64,000 nt of DNA. Origin: SIG575 sp045542485 (GTDB taxonomy: Bacteria > Bacillota > Clostridia > Oscillospirales > Acutalibacteraceae). Made by a program: the position numbers and the translations under genes. The notes below the pieces were generated by a model, which was not told the origin of the DNA, did no database searches, and saw only the letters and a list, made by a program, of their open reading frames with translations. The stretch is taken from positions 42,533 through 106,532 of the forward strand of contig JAZQLC010000019.1 in assembly GCA_045542485.1 (NCBI GenBank), written 5' to 3'. Of this stretch, positions 1 to 8,308 are shown one piece after another (position 1 is the first letter of the stretch; the number at the start of each line of letters is the position of its first letter).

Positions 1-602
1 GTGTAGAACGGACTTATCATAACGGGTTTATCTTCGGGCATAGCCTCAATAACAATGTTAAGACCTTTTATAATGTTGCCCAGCGACAACTTCATATTGA
101 TTGCATTACTGATTTCAGGAGTGAAATAGAAACCGTAAACGCCCTCGTATTTTTCTGAAATTTCTTCTGTCATATCCGCCATAACAGAACAGATATCAAG
201 ATATGTTTTGCCGATAGCAGATTCGGTCCACCAGTTATCAAACATTGCAAGACCCACAAAAACTTTGATTCCGCTACCCTCACAGGCCTTAAGGGCTGAG
301 CCGATTACGTCGCTGTGGGTTTCAGTTCCGGCAAAAACTTCCAGCTCTGAAGGATAGTAAAGTTCCCACGCACCACTTGCGGAAAGATTGGCAGTATCCT
401 GAACAATCAGATATTCAATACCTGCCCTTTTCATATTTTCAACTTCTTCTGCCCAGCGCTCATCATCCCAGTAAGAACTCATCCACGACTGAATGAATGT
501 TCCGTTATACGCAGGGTCGCACCTTCTTTCAGGTGTTTCTCCGAATGGCAGAAGTGATATAACAAGAGCAAAAAATGCAGATAAAATTTTAACCAACTTC
601 AT
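1..602 (-). CDS. DUF4434-like exported protein, putative glycoside hydrolase (partial)
   Basis: This gene runs off the start of the window, so only about the first 200 codons are visible. The ATG at 602 follows an AAAGGAGAGG ribosome binding site. The first ~20 residues form a short basic start and hydrophobic stretch, consistent with a signal peptide. The mature part has GTFIQSWM, then MKRAGIEYLIVQDT and later EKYEGVYGFYFTPEI. This pattern resembles the DUF4434 putative glycosyl hydrolase (TIM-barrel) family. The match is from memory of the family pattern. Substrate is unknown. It lies downstream of the feo operon but is separated from it by a terminator. Confidence 0.6.
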   Translation of the reverse strand, partial: MKLVKILSAFFALVISLLPFGETPERRCDPAYNGTFIQSWMSSYWDDERWAEEVENMKRAGIEYLIVQDTANLSASGAWELYYPSELEVFAGTETHSDVIGSALKACEGSGIKVFVGLAMFDNWWTESAIGKTYLDICSVMADMTEEISEKYEGVYGFYFTPEISNAINMKLSLGNIIKGLNIVIEAMPEDKPVMISPFY

Positions 603-653
603 CCTCTCCTTTCAACAATATATTAAACCATATTTTTGTCATAAAATCAATAG

Positions 654-688
654 AAAGCGGAAGTCACCTTAAAGATAACTTCCGCTTT
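654..688 (-). terminator. Rho-independent terminator after the feo operon
   Basis: An 11-bp inverted repeat (AAAGCGGAAGT / ACTTCCGCTTT, 654-664 and 678-688) starts three bases after the stop codon of the FeoB-associated gene. The T-run is stronger on the plus strand. On the minus strand the stem is followed by a moderately T-rich stretch. Confidence 0.6.
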
Positions 689-690
689 TT

Positions 691-849
691 TTATTTTGTG
701 TTGTGGCAGAATTCTTTGTTGGCACATCCGCCGCAGGAGCCGCAACCACAAGAACTTTTTCCTTTTTTTCTATTTATTGCTCCTTTGACGATAATTGCCA
801 CAAAAACTGCCGCAACAATCATTCCTACAACAATTGTCTGCCAATTCAT
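691..849 (-). CDS. FeoB-associated Cys-rich membrane protein
   Basis: This 52-residue protein starts at an ATG with an AAGGAG site 7 bases upstream, 11 bp after feoB. It has one N-terminal membrane helix (MNWQTIVVGMIVAAVFVAII), a short basic segment with RKKGK, and a cysteine cluster (CGCGSCGGC) followed by a further Cys. Length, topology, cysteine pattern and position match the small FeoB-associated Cys-rich family of Firmicutes. The cysteines are presumably on the cytoplasmic side and may handle iron, but the exact role of the family is not settled. Confidence 0.85.
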   Translation of the reverse strand: MNWQTIVVGMIVAAVFVAIIVKGAINRKKGKSSCGCGSCGGCANKEFCHNTK

Positions 850-860
850 AAAGTTTCTCC

Positions 861-3047
861 TTATTTCTTAAGAGCTTTTGTTTCGTATCTGTTTTTTCTG
901 AAAATCATATACAGAAGTAGCGCAAGGAAAACAATTGCAACTCCCGTCCAGACAGTGAAAACTCCCGTTGAGAAGAAAACGCCGAACTGATATATAATAA
1001 GCGAAATGACATATGCAAAAAGAGTCATATAACCGATAGCCGCTGCTGTCCATTTTGCACTGTTCATTTCTTTCTTTATGGCGCCCATCGCTGCGAAACA
1101 AGGTGCACAAAGAAGATTGAATACCATAAAAGAATATCCTGAGAGTTTGTTTCCTTCAAAAAATTCAAGACCCATACTCACATAGTCTGTTTCGCCCATT
1201 GATGAAAGTGCACCGAAAACGCCGACAACCTCTTCCTTTGCCACAAGTCCGAGAATTGTGGCAACAGCTGCCTGCCATTTTCCGAAACCGAGGGGAACAA
1301 AAGCAACTGCAAGGATGCTTCCGAGAGCGTTGAGAATTGAATTTTCTCCGTCGGCTACATAGTGAACTCCGCCTGTGAAAGAAATACTGTTAAGCACCCA
1401 GATTACCACACTCGCTGCAAGGATAACCGTACCTGCGCGTTTGACGAATGACCATCCTCTTTCCCCCGTTGTTCTCAGAACATTTGATGCTACGGGAAGA
1501 TGATATGACGGAAGCTCCATAACAAACGGTGCTGCGTCGCCTGAGAAAGGCTTTGTCTTTTTGAGTATCAGACCTGAAATAACAACAGCACATATACCAA
1601 TCAGATATGCAGATGTTGCAATAAAAGCATTTCCGCCGAAAAGTGCTCCTGCAATCATACCTACCAAAGGCATTTTTGCACCGCAGGGAATAAACGCAGT
1701 TGTCATAATCGTCATTCTTCTGTCGCGTTCCTGTTCAATTGTACGCGAAGCCATAATTCCGGGAACACTGCAGCCGGATCCCACAAGAAGCGGAATAAAG
1801 CTTTTCCCCGAGAGACCGAATTTTCTGAAAAGTCTGTCCATAATAAATGCCACTCTTGACATATATCCGCAATCTTCCAGAAGAGAGAGAAGCAGGAAAA
1901 GCACAAGCATCTGAGGTACGAAACCGAGAACCGCACCTACGCCGCCTACAATACCGTCCTGAATAAGGCTGTAAAGCCACGGCACAATTACAGATGAGCC
2001 GTCCTTTGTAAGAAGAACCTTATCAAGAAGCTCGGGTACGCTGAGCCAGTTTGCCATAAATGCAGGAAGGTCTCCCGATGCCGCCATTTCACTGAACGAG
2101 CCGAAAAGGCCGTCATTCATAAAAGCAACTGTCCAGTCGCCTATCGTGCCTATCGACAGCGTATAAACGAGGAACATAATAAGTGCAAATATGGGAAGTG
2201 CAAGCATTCTGTTTGTAAGTACCTTGTCGATTTTATCAGAAGTAGAAAGTCTGCCGAGGCTTTTCTTGTCATAACAGCCCTTGAGAATTCTGTCAATATA
2301 AAGATATCTCTCGTTTGTGATGATACTTTCTGCGTCATCGTCAAACTCTGTTTCCACATGAACAATATCCTTTTCTATATGTTCAACAATATCCTTGTCA
2401 ATTCTCAGTTGTTCAATAACCTTGCTGTCACGTTCAAATATTTTTATTGCATACCATCTCTGCTGAGTAAGAGGCATATTATGTACGGTTGCTTCCTCGA
2501 TGTGAGCAAGTGCGTGTTCAACTTCACCTGAGAAAATGTGAGAGGGCTCCATCTTTTTGCTCTTCGCCGCAAGAATTGCAGCCTCTGCCGCTTCAAAAAC
2601 ACCATCGCCCTTAAGTGCAGAAATTTCAACTACCTTACAGCCGAGCTTAAGTCCCAGCTTTTCAGTATCAATCGTGTCGCTTTTTTTTCTGACGATATCC
2701 ATCATATTTATGGCTATAACAACCGGAATACCAAGCTCCATAAGCTGAGTGGTCAGATAAAGATTTCTCTCAAGGTTTGTGCCGTCAACAATGTTGAGTA
2801 TTGCATCGGGTCTTTCGCCTACAAGATAATTTCTTGCAACAACCTCTTCAAGAGTATAGGGGGAAAGAGAATAAATACCAGGAAGGTCGGTTATGATTAC
2901 ATCCTCGTATTTTTTCAGTTTGCCCTCTTTATGCTCAACCGTAACGCCCGGCCAGTTTCCTACATACTGGTTTGAGCCTGTGAGAATATTGAACAAAGTT
3001 GTCTTTCCACAGTTGGGGTTACCTGCAAGTGCAATTTTTAAATCCAT
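861..3047 (-). CDS. feoB: Ferrous iron transport GTPase FeoB
   Basis: FeoB imports Fe2+ through the cytoplasmic membrane. The 728-residue protein has an N-terminal G domain with G1 GNPNCGKT (residues 9-16), G2 PGVTVE, G3 DLPG and G4 NMMD. A helical spacer follows, then two Gate-type membrane halves with LVGSGCSVPGIMASR and LLCAPCFAAMGAI. Length is normal for the family. Its ATG has an AAAGGAAATG site. It lies 30 bp after feoA and 11 bp before the FeoB-associated gene, so the three form one operon. The paired operators upstream of feoA suggest repression by an iron-sensing DtxR/IdeR-type regulator (inference). Confidence 0.97.
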   Translation of the reverse strand: MDLKIALAGNPNCGKTTLFNILTGSNQYVGNWPGVTVEHKEGKLKKYEDVIITDLPGIYSLSPYTLEEVVARNYLVGERPDAILNIVDGTNLERNLYLTTQLMELGIPVVIAINMMDIVRKKSDTIDTEKLGLKLGCKVVEISALKGDGVFEAAEAAILAAKSKKMEPSHIFSGEVEHALAHIEEATVHNMPLTQQRWYAIKIFERDSKVIEQLRIDKDIVEHIEKDIVHVETEFDDDAESIITNERYLYIDRILKGCYDKKSLGRLSTSDKIDKVLTNRMLALPIFALIMFLVYTLSIGTIGDWTVAFMNDGLFGSFSEMAASGDLPAFMANWLSVPELLDKVLLTKDGSSVIVPWLYSLIQDGIVGGVGAVLGFVPQMLVLFLLLSLLEDCGYMSRVAFIMDRLFRKFGLSGKSFIPLLVGSGCSVPGIMASRTIEQERDRRMTIMTTAFIPCGAKMPLVGMIAGALFGGNAFIATSAYLIGICAVVISGLILKKTKPFSGDAAPFVMELPSYHLPVASNVLRTTGERGWSFVKRAGTVILAASVVIWVLNSISFTGGVHYVADGENSILNALGSILAVAFVPLGFGKWQAAVATILGLVAKEEVVGVFGALSSMGETDYVSMGLEFFEGNKLSGYSFMVFNLLCAPCFAAMGAIKKEMNSAKWTAAAIGYMTLFAYVISLIIYQFGVFFSTGVFTVWTGVAIVFLALLLYMIFRKNRYETKALKK

Positions 3048-3077
3048 TTACATTTCCTTTCTTCGTTTCGGCTAAGC

Positions 3078-3302
3078 TTATTTCTCAATTTCTATCATTT
3101 CTGCGTCTGCTTTTCTCAGTGAAAGCTCATATCCTCTGACCATCACTTCGATAGGGTCGCCGAGAGGTGCTGCCTTACGGACATAGATTTCAACGCCCTT
3201 TGTGATTCCCATATCCATAATTCTGCGCTTTATTGCCCCTTCACCGTGAAGCTTAACAACCTTTACGGTTGAGCCGATTTTCGCATCTTTCAAAGTTCTC
3301 AT
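3078..3302 (-). CDS. feoA: Ferrous iron transport protein FeoA
   Basis: FeoA is a small SH3-like cytoplasmic partner of FeoB. I chose the ATG at 3302, which has a GGGAGA site 7-8 bases upstream. An in-frame ATG at 3317 would place that site inside the coding region. The resulting 74 residues start MRTLKDAKIGSTVKVVKL and contain RRIMDMGITKGVEI and DPIEVMVRGYELSLRKADAE, the usual FeoA pattern. It is the first gene of the feo operon. Confidence 0.93.
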   Translation of the reverse strand: MRTLKDAKIGSTVKVVKLHGEGAIKRRIMDMGITKGVEIYVRKAAPLGDPIEVMVRGYELSLRKADAEMIEIEK

Positions 3303-3332
3303 TTTTTCATCTCCCATAATGAGAAGTTTCTG

Positions 3333-3350
3333 AGTTAGTATAAGCTAACT
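3333..3350 (-). promoter_or_regulatory. Downstream operator of the feo promoter
   Basis: A GTTAG-N6-CTAAC dyad (AGTTAG...CTAACT) covers the likely transcription start of feoA, about 9 bases past the -10 box. Half-sites resemble the GGTTAG/CTAACC core known for DtxR/IdeR-type iron regulators. The regulator assignment is an inference. Confidence 0.7.
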
Positions 3351-3358
3351 ACATATAT

Positions 3359-3387
3359 ATGATAATAAAATCCGTTAAAAAAGTCAA
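3359..3387 (-). promoter_or_regulatory. Promoter of feoA
   Basis: On the minus strand, TTGACT (3382-3387) and TATCAT (3359-3364) are separated by 17 bp. The promoter sits between two GTTAG-N6-CTAAC operators. Confidence 0.75.
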
Positions 3388-3429
3388 TAATTTTCTGCTG
3401 ATTTTTAATTTTCGTCACTTTGTCAATCG

Positions 3430-3445
3430 GTTAGGTTTTACTAAC
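3430..3445 (-). promoter_or_regulatory. Upstream operator of the feo promoter
   Basis: This is a second GTTAG-N6-CTAAC dyad, 96 bp upstream of the first and about 43 bp upstream of the -35 box. It has the same half-sites and the same 6-bp spacing as the first. Confidence 0.65.
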
Positions 3446-3474
3446 TCATTATTTTATAAAAATACACAAAAAAC

Positions 3475-3504
3475 GCCACCCTCAGATTATCCTCTGAGAG
3501 TGGC
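3475..3504 (-). terminator. Terminator of the sodium symporter gene
   Basis: The inverted repeat GCCACTCTCAGAG / CTGAGGGTGGC on the minus strand is followed by GTTTTTTG. It lies 15 bp after the symporter stop codon. Confidence 0.85.
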
Positions 3505-3518
3505 AGAGTTTATTTGCT

Positions 3519-4874
3519 TTAGATTTTCATAATTCCCAGCGCATCAAGAATTGACGAAGCAAGAATCAGCACGATAAAAATCGGAGCCACATATTTAATA
3601 ACAATTGTGAAGAGGGTTTTAGCCTTGAACTTGCCTCCGATTTCCATTTCTTCGATGAGTGCCTTAGGTTTGAGGACATAGCCGACAAAGATACAGGTCA
3701 GAAGAGCAACTATGGGCATCAGCACACTGTTACTTGCAAAATCAAAGAAATCAAGGAATGCCATACCGAACAGCTTGATATCTGCCCATGTTCCGTAACC
3801 GAGAGCAGAGGGAACGCCGAGGACAATACATCCGATGAAAACCACGAGGCAGGTAACTTTTCTGTTCCAGCCCAGCTTATCTCTTACGATTGAAACAACT
3901 GTTTCCATAAGAGAAATAGAAGATGTAAGTGCTGCAAAAAGAACAAGCACAAAGAAAACAATACCTACGATTGTTCCGCCCTTCATAGCGTCAAAAACCT
4001 TAGGAAGAGTAACAAACATAAGTCCGGGGCCCTTGCCGAGAGCATCCTTGTCACCGCCGGAGAAAGCGAAAACAGCGGGAATAACCATAAGACCTGCAAG
4101 GAAAGCGATACCTGTGTCGAAAACTTCAATCTGTCTTACAGATTTTTCGATAGACACATCTTTCTTCATATAGGAGCCGTAGGTAATCATAATACCCATA
4201 GCAAGTGACATTGAATAGAAGAGCTGACCCATAGCAGCAAGGAAAGTGTTCACTGAAAGGTCCTTGATGTTAGGAGTGAAGTAATATTTAACGCCCTCCA
4301 TAGCACCGGGAAGAGTCATTGAATAAATTGCAACAAAAATCGTCAATGCAACAAGTATGGGCATCATAACCTTGCTGACTTTTTCAACACCCTTTTCAAC
4401 ACCCAGAAGAACAATAAGTGCCGTAATGCCGAGGAAAAGCAAAAACCATCCGATAGGCTCCACGGGCTGTGTGATGAATGTGTCAAAATATCCGTCGTGT
4501 GCCGCATCAGCTGCGCCACCCGCAACGAACACATAAAGATATTTTGAAACCCATCCGCCTATTACGCAATAATAGGGAAGAATAATTGCAGGAACAATTG
4601 CTCCCAACCAACCTACAAAACCAAATCTCTTATCGAGTTTTTTGTATGCTCCGATTGCGCTAAGACCTGTTTTTCTGCCGATTGCAATTTCTGCGCACAT
4701 AAGAGCGAAACCGAAAGTAACCGCAAGAGCAATATAGACAAGAAGGAAAATACCTCCGCCGTATTTAGCAGCAAGGTATGGAAAACGCCAGATGTTGCCA
4801 AGACCTACCGCTGAACCTGCAGCTGCAAGAACAAAACCGATTTTGCCTGTAAAGCTACTTCTTTTTTCAGCCAT
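3519..4874 (-). CDS. Sodium-dependent amino-acid transporter, NSS family
   Basis: This is a 451-residue polytopic membrane protein of the neurotransmitter:sodium symporter (SNF) family. The first helix holds GSAVGLGNIWRFPYLAAKYGG, the sodium/substrate-binding signature, with about ten further hydrophobic segments. The start at 4874 is set by an AGGAGGT site and a promoter just upstream. Upstream in-frame codons would read into the promoter. Bacterial relatives such as TnaT and MhsT import tryptophan or other hydrophobic amino acids. The substrate here cannot be read from the sequence. It is monocistronic, with its own promoter and terminator. Confidence 0.92.
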   Translation of the reverse strand: MAEKRSSFTGKIGFVLAAAGSAVGLGNIWRFPYLAAKYGGGIFLLVYIALAVTFGFALMCAEIAIGRKTGLSAIGAYKKLDKRFGFVGWLGAIVPAIILPYYCVIGGWVSKYLYVFVAGGAADAAHDGYFDTFITQPVEPIGWFLLFLGITALIVLLGVEKGVEKVSKVMMPILVALTIFVAIYSMTLPGAMEGVKYYFTPNIKDLSVNTFLAAMGQLFYSMSLAMGIMITYGSYMKKDVSIEKSVRQIEVFDTGIAFLAGLMVIPAVFAFSGGDKDALGKGPGLMFVTLPKVFDAMKGGTIVGIVFFVLVLFAALTSSISLMETVVSIVRDKLGWNRKVTCLVVFIGCIVLGVPSALGYGTWADIKLFGMAFLDFFDFASNSVLMPIVALLTCIFVGYVLKPKALIEEMEIGGKFKAKTLFTIVIKYVAPIFIVLILASSILDALGIMKI

Positions 4875-4904
4875 AAAAATACCTCCTGAAAAGTTATTTG
4901 TTAT

Positions 4905-4933
4905 ATTATACCAATTATTCGTTTTTTCGTCAA
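4905..4933 (-). promoter_or_regulatory. Promoter of the sodium symporter gene
   Basis: On the minus strand, TTGACG (4928-4933), a 17-bp spacer and TATAAT (4905-4910) lie 31 bp upstream of the start codon. Confidence 0.85.
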
Positions 4934-4957
4934 TGTTTATTAAAAAATACATAAAAA

Positions 4958-4983
4958 AAGGTTGTCCGAACGCTGACAACCTT
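4958..4983 (-). terminator. Terminator after mutS2
   Basis: The 9-bp stem AAGGTTGTC / GACAACCTT is followed on the minus strand by TTTTTTTATG. It lies 15 bp after mutS2. Confidence 0.85.
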
Positions 4984-4998
4984 CTTTTTAATTAACCA

Positions 4999-7392
4999 TT
5001 ATTTAAGCTGAACAATTGTAACACCATTTTCACCCTCGCCGTAAACACCAAGACGGTAGGACTTTATGAAAGAGTTACCCTTAAGATATTGCTGAACGGC
5101 ACTGCGAAGAACACCCGTGCCCTTGCCGTGAACAACTGTAAATTCAGAAATACCCAGACGGTAAGCCGTGTCGATATATCTGTCAAGAGTCATAAGTGCC
5201 TCATCGGCAGTCATACCTCTCAGATCAACCTTCGTTTCAGCCTTTGCAGTGCTTCTCGCTTCAAAGTTTGAACTGCCGCTTCTCTTGGGAGACGCTTTCT
5301 TTGTTACCTGTTTTTCAACAAGTCTCAGGTCAGAAATGTGAACACGTGTTTTGATTGCACCTGCAACAACACCAACCTCTCCCTTTTTATCAGGAAGGGA
5401 AGTGACTTCTGCCTGTTTTCCCAGACTCGCAATCACCACACCGTCGCCGATTTTAAGCTCTCTGGGGAGAACATAGTTCTCGTCCTGAGCAAGATTCATA
5501 ACAGGGTCTGCTGCGCTATCCAGAGCTTCCATACCCCTCTTCATCGCTGAACGGGCTCTTCTCGCAAGGTCAGCAGCATCCTTTGTCTTCTTTTGCTCTT
5601 TTTTCAGTTCATCTATCTGTGCAAGGAGTGCATAAGATTCTCTTCTTGCACCCTCAACGATTCTCGCAGCCTCACCTTTCGCCTTTTCCATTTCTTTTTC
5701 GCGAAGAGATGCCATTTCTTCCTTTTGTCTTACAAGCTCTGCTTTCATTCTCTCGGCTTCAGCAAGAAGCTGTGACGCGCTTTCACGCTCGTCCTCCATC
5801 GCCTTGCGTGTTGCTTCAAGTTTGTCATAAACATCTTCAAAGCGTGTGCTTTCGGTGTCCACAAGTTCTTTTGCTCTTTCCACAATATCTGCAGTCATTC
5901 CTAATTTTTCGGAAATAGCAAAAGCATTTGATTTACCGGGCACACCAATAAGAAGCTTGTAAGTCGGTCTAAGGGTTGCAACATCAAATTCGCAGGAACC
6001 GTTTTCAACGCCGGGAGTGTCGACAGCATAAGATTTCAGCTCTGCATAGTGCGTTGTAGCGCCTACCTTTGCTCCCAGAAGATGCAGTTTTTCAAGTATG
6101 GATGTAGCAAGTGCCGCACCCTCTATGGGGTCAGTACCTGCACCTAATTCGTCAATAAGCACAAGGCTTTTCCCGTCTGCAATTTTCAGAATTTCAATGA
6201 TATTTGTCATATGTGCGCTGAATGTTGAAAGCGACTGCTCAATGCTCTGCTCGTCACCGATATCTGCAAGTACACTATCAAAGACAGACACACGGCTTCT
6301 GTCAGAAACGGGGAGCATAAGTCCGCACATAGCCATAAGTGACATAAGACCCAGCGTCTTTATTGAAACGGTTTTACCACCCGTATTGGGGCCGGTAATT
6401 ACAAGCGTATCAAAATCATCACCCAGTCTGATATTTACGGGCACAACTCTTTCCTTGGGAATAAGGGGATGTCGCGCATTGTTAAGCTCGATAATTCCCT
6501 CATCATTGAGAAGAGGCACAGATGCATTCATTCTATAAGCCAGTTGAGCTTTTGCAAAAATAACATTCAGTTCAACTGCACACTCATAACTGTTTTTTAT
6601 TGTGTTTGCAAACTCTCCGCACTGTGCAGAAAGCTCTGCAAGAATTCTTTCAATTTCATCTCTTTCCTGAGACTGAAGAACTTTTATTTCATTGTTTGCT
6701 TCAACAACTGCGGCAGGTTCAATGAAAACAGTAGCACCCGAAGAGGATGTGTCGTGAACAAGACCTGCGATTTCTCCTCTGTGCTCATTCTTTACGGGCA
6801 CGACAAATCTGCCGTTACGCATAGTGATAATGTTTTCCTGAAGATATTTCTGATTACCTGATGAACGGATAAGTTTATCAAGTTTTTCTCTTATGTTTGA
6901 TTCCTGATGTCTTATTTTTCTTCTGATAGTCTGCAGAAGCGGTGACGCATTGTCGCTGACCTCTTCCTCTGAAACAATGGCATTTGTAATTGCATCCTCC
7001 AGAAATTTGTTGGGGCTGAGCGCATCAAAATAAACATCAAGAACTGTGTCAACACCTGAATTCGTACTTCTCCACGTAACGATTGAACGGATAACGTGAA
7101 GCACCGACGCAATATCGAGAAGCTCTTTCATATTCAGAACACTTCCCGCATCTGCACGGCTCAGAGCGTTGTTTACATTCTTAAGTCCTCCGAAAGCAGG
7201 ACCGCCGAAACGTGCAAGGAGCATATGTGCATCTCTTGTCTGATTAAGAAGTGCCTCTGCCATTTTCAGAGAAGTTTCAGGTTTAAGAGATAACGCCGTC
7301 TCCCTTGCATCGGGACAGGCTGTATGTTCACTGAGCATTTCAAGAACTTTCGGCAGTTCGAGGGCATTAAGGTCCCTTTGTCTGAATTTCAT
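4999..7392 (-). CDS. mutS2: Endonuclease MutS2 (ribosome rescue / recombination control)
   Basis: The 797-residue protein has the MutS2 layout: an N-terminal clamp/core, an ATPase with Walker A GPNTGGKT (residues 334-341) and Walker B VLIDELGAGTDP, a long coiled coil with KEEMASLREKEMEKAKGEA, and a C-terminal Smr domain with DLRGMTADEAL and HGKGTGVL. It lacks the mismatch-recognition domain of MutS1. Family members split collided ribosomes and suppress recombination. It is the last gene of the era-yqzL-recO-mutS2 cluster, 19 bp after recO, and ends at a strong terminator. Confidence 0.95.
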   Translation of the reverse strand: MKFRQRDLNALELPKVLEMLSEHTACPDARETALSLKPETSLKMAEALLNQTRDAHMLLARFGGPAFGGLKNVNNALSRADAGSVLNMKELLDIASVLHVIRSIVTWRSTNSGVDTVLDVYFDALSPNKFLEDAITNAIVSEEEVSDNASPLLQTIRRKIRHQESNIREKLDKLIRSSGNQKYLQENIITMRNGRFVVPVKNEHRGEIAGLVHDTSSSGATVFIEPAAVVEANNEIKVLQSQERDEIERILAELSAQCGEFANTIKNSYECAVELNVIFAKAQLAYRMNASVPLLNDEGIIELNNARHPLIPKERVVPVNIRLGDDFDTLVITGPNTGGKTVSIKTLGLMSLMAMCGLMLPVSDRSRVSVFDSVLADIGDEQSIEQSLSTFSAHMTNIIEILKIADGKSLVLIDELGAGTDPIEGAALATSILEKLHLLGAKVGATTHYAELKSYAVDTPGVENGSCEFDVATLRPTYKLLIGVPGKSNAFAISEKLGMTADIVERAKELVDTESTRFEDVYDKLEATRKAMEDERESASQLLAEAERMKAELVRQKEEMASLREKEMEKAKGEAARIVEGARRESYALLAQIDELKKEQKKTKDAADLARRARSAMKRGMEALDSAADPVMNLAQDENYVLPRELKIGDGVVIASLGKQAEVTSLPDKKGEVGVVAGAIKTRVHISDLRLVEKQVTKKASPKRSGSSNFEARSTAKAETKVDLRGMTADEALMTLDRYIDTAYRLGISEFTVVHGKGTGVLRSAVQQYLKGNSFIKSYRLGVYGEGENGVTIVQLK

Positions 7393-7411
7393 ATCCTTAA
7401 CACCTTACCTT

Positions 7412-8134
7412 TCATAATATGTGATAAAAATCAAGAGTCCTGAAATTTCTCTGCAGAATAGACAGAGTATATTTTTCCGTCAGTACGGATAAAGCTTCAA
7501 GACTTGACTCATTAAGATTAAAATTAAAAATTTTCTGTCTGTCGCTGAGAACGATATATCTCACTGCAGAAATAACACTCATCGGCACTCTGATTCCCGA
7601 ACCGACACAATGTGAGCAGAAGATATTTCCGTTCATCGTATCAAAAAACATATATTCATCTTCATATTTTCCGCATTCCTCACAAGCAACAATATTCGGC
7701 ATATAGCCGCTGAGAGATAGTATGGAAAGCTCGAAAACGGATTTGATAAGTTTCTCGTGACGCTTATCATTCATCAGGAGCATAAGGGAATTTAGCATAA
7801 GCTTCAGATATTCCTCACTGTCCTCTTTTTCAGGCACAAGACATTCACACAGCTCTGCAAAATACTGGGCAAGAGCAATTTTCTTTACATCATTTCTCAG
7901 GTTGAAAAAAACCTCTTTAGGCTTTGCCGCCTCAATTATGTAAGAACCCTGCTTCTCGGCAATACCGAAATCGGAAAAAGCAAAAAGCTGAGTTGCAGCG
8001 CCTGTGCGTGAGCTGATTTTTTTTGCGCCGTAAACATAGGCTCTCACAAGCCCCGAGGAACGCGTGAGAACAGTAACTGTCCTGTTCTGCTCACCTGAGC
8101 TTTTCTCTCTGATTATCAGACCGTCTGTGTTCAT
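7412..8134 (-). CDS. recO: DNA repair protein RecO
   Basis: RecO loads RecA in the RecFOR pathway. The 240-residue protein begins with an OB-fold (NTDGLIIREKSSGEQNRTVTVL, GLVRAYVYGAKK), followed by a helical domain. It has a CEEC ... CSHC cysteine set typical of the zinc module in many Firmicutes. Length matches the family. The start codon lies inside the 3' end of the yqzL-like gene (44-bp overlap, other frame), so translation is probably coupled. Confidence 0.92.
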   Translation of the reverse strand: MNTDGLIIREKSSGEQNRTVTVLTRSSGLVRAYVYGAKKISSRTGAATQLFAFSDFGIAEKQGSYIIEAAKPKEVFFNLRNDVKKIALAQYFAELCECLVPEKEDSEEYLKLMLNSLMLLMNDKRHEKLIKSVFELSILSLSGYMPNIVACEECGKYEDEYMFFDTMNGNIFCSHCVGSGIRVPMSVISAVRYIVLSDRQKIFNFNLNESSLEALSVLTEKYTLSILQRNFRTLDFYHIL

Positions 8135-8240
8135 CGGGTTCAGCCTTTTCCTTTCTTTTTTTGTCTGTGCAGTAATTCAGATAATCGTCAACCTTTCCAC
8201 TGAGCACAAATTTATTCCACAACATTTCGTTTCTGTCCAT
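8091..8240 (-). CDS. yqzL: YqzL-like small protein
   Basis: This is a 49-residue ORF with an excellent GGAGGCG site 6 bases upstream of the ATG at 8240. The start MDRNEMLWNKFVLSGKVDDY is followed by LNYC, giving the W..F..(T/S)G.(I/V)..YL.Y pattern remembered for Bacillus YqzL, which also lies between era and recO. The C-terminal half is very polar (KKRKEKAEPDEHRR). It overlaps the recO start by 44 bp in another frame. Function is unknown. The identification rests on the motif and position. Confidence 0.75.
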   Translation of the reverse strand: MDRNEMLWNKFVLSGKVDDYLNYCTDKKRKEKAEPDEHRRSDNQREKLR

Positions 8241-8308
8241 TTGCTTCGCCTCCTGCAAATAATTTCTGCAGAAAAAGCGAAAATACTCAGTGGAAATTTT
8301 TTCTTTTG

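Noticed and set aside
703..990. Long plus-strand ORF opposite the FeoB-associated gene and the feoB end.
   Set aside because: It lies antisense to two well-supported genes, has no ribosome binding site and gives a low-complexity product.
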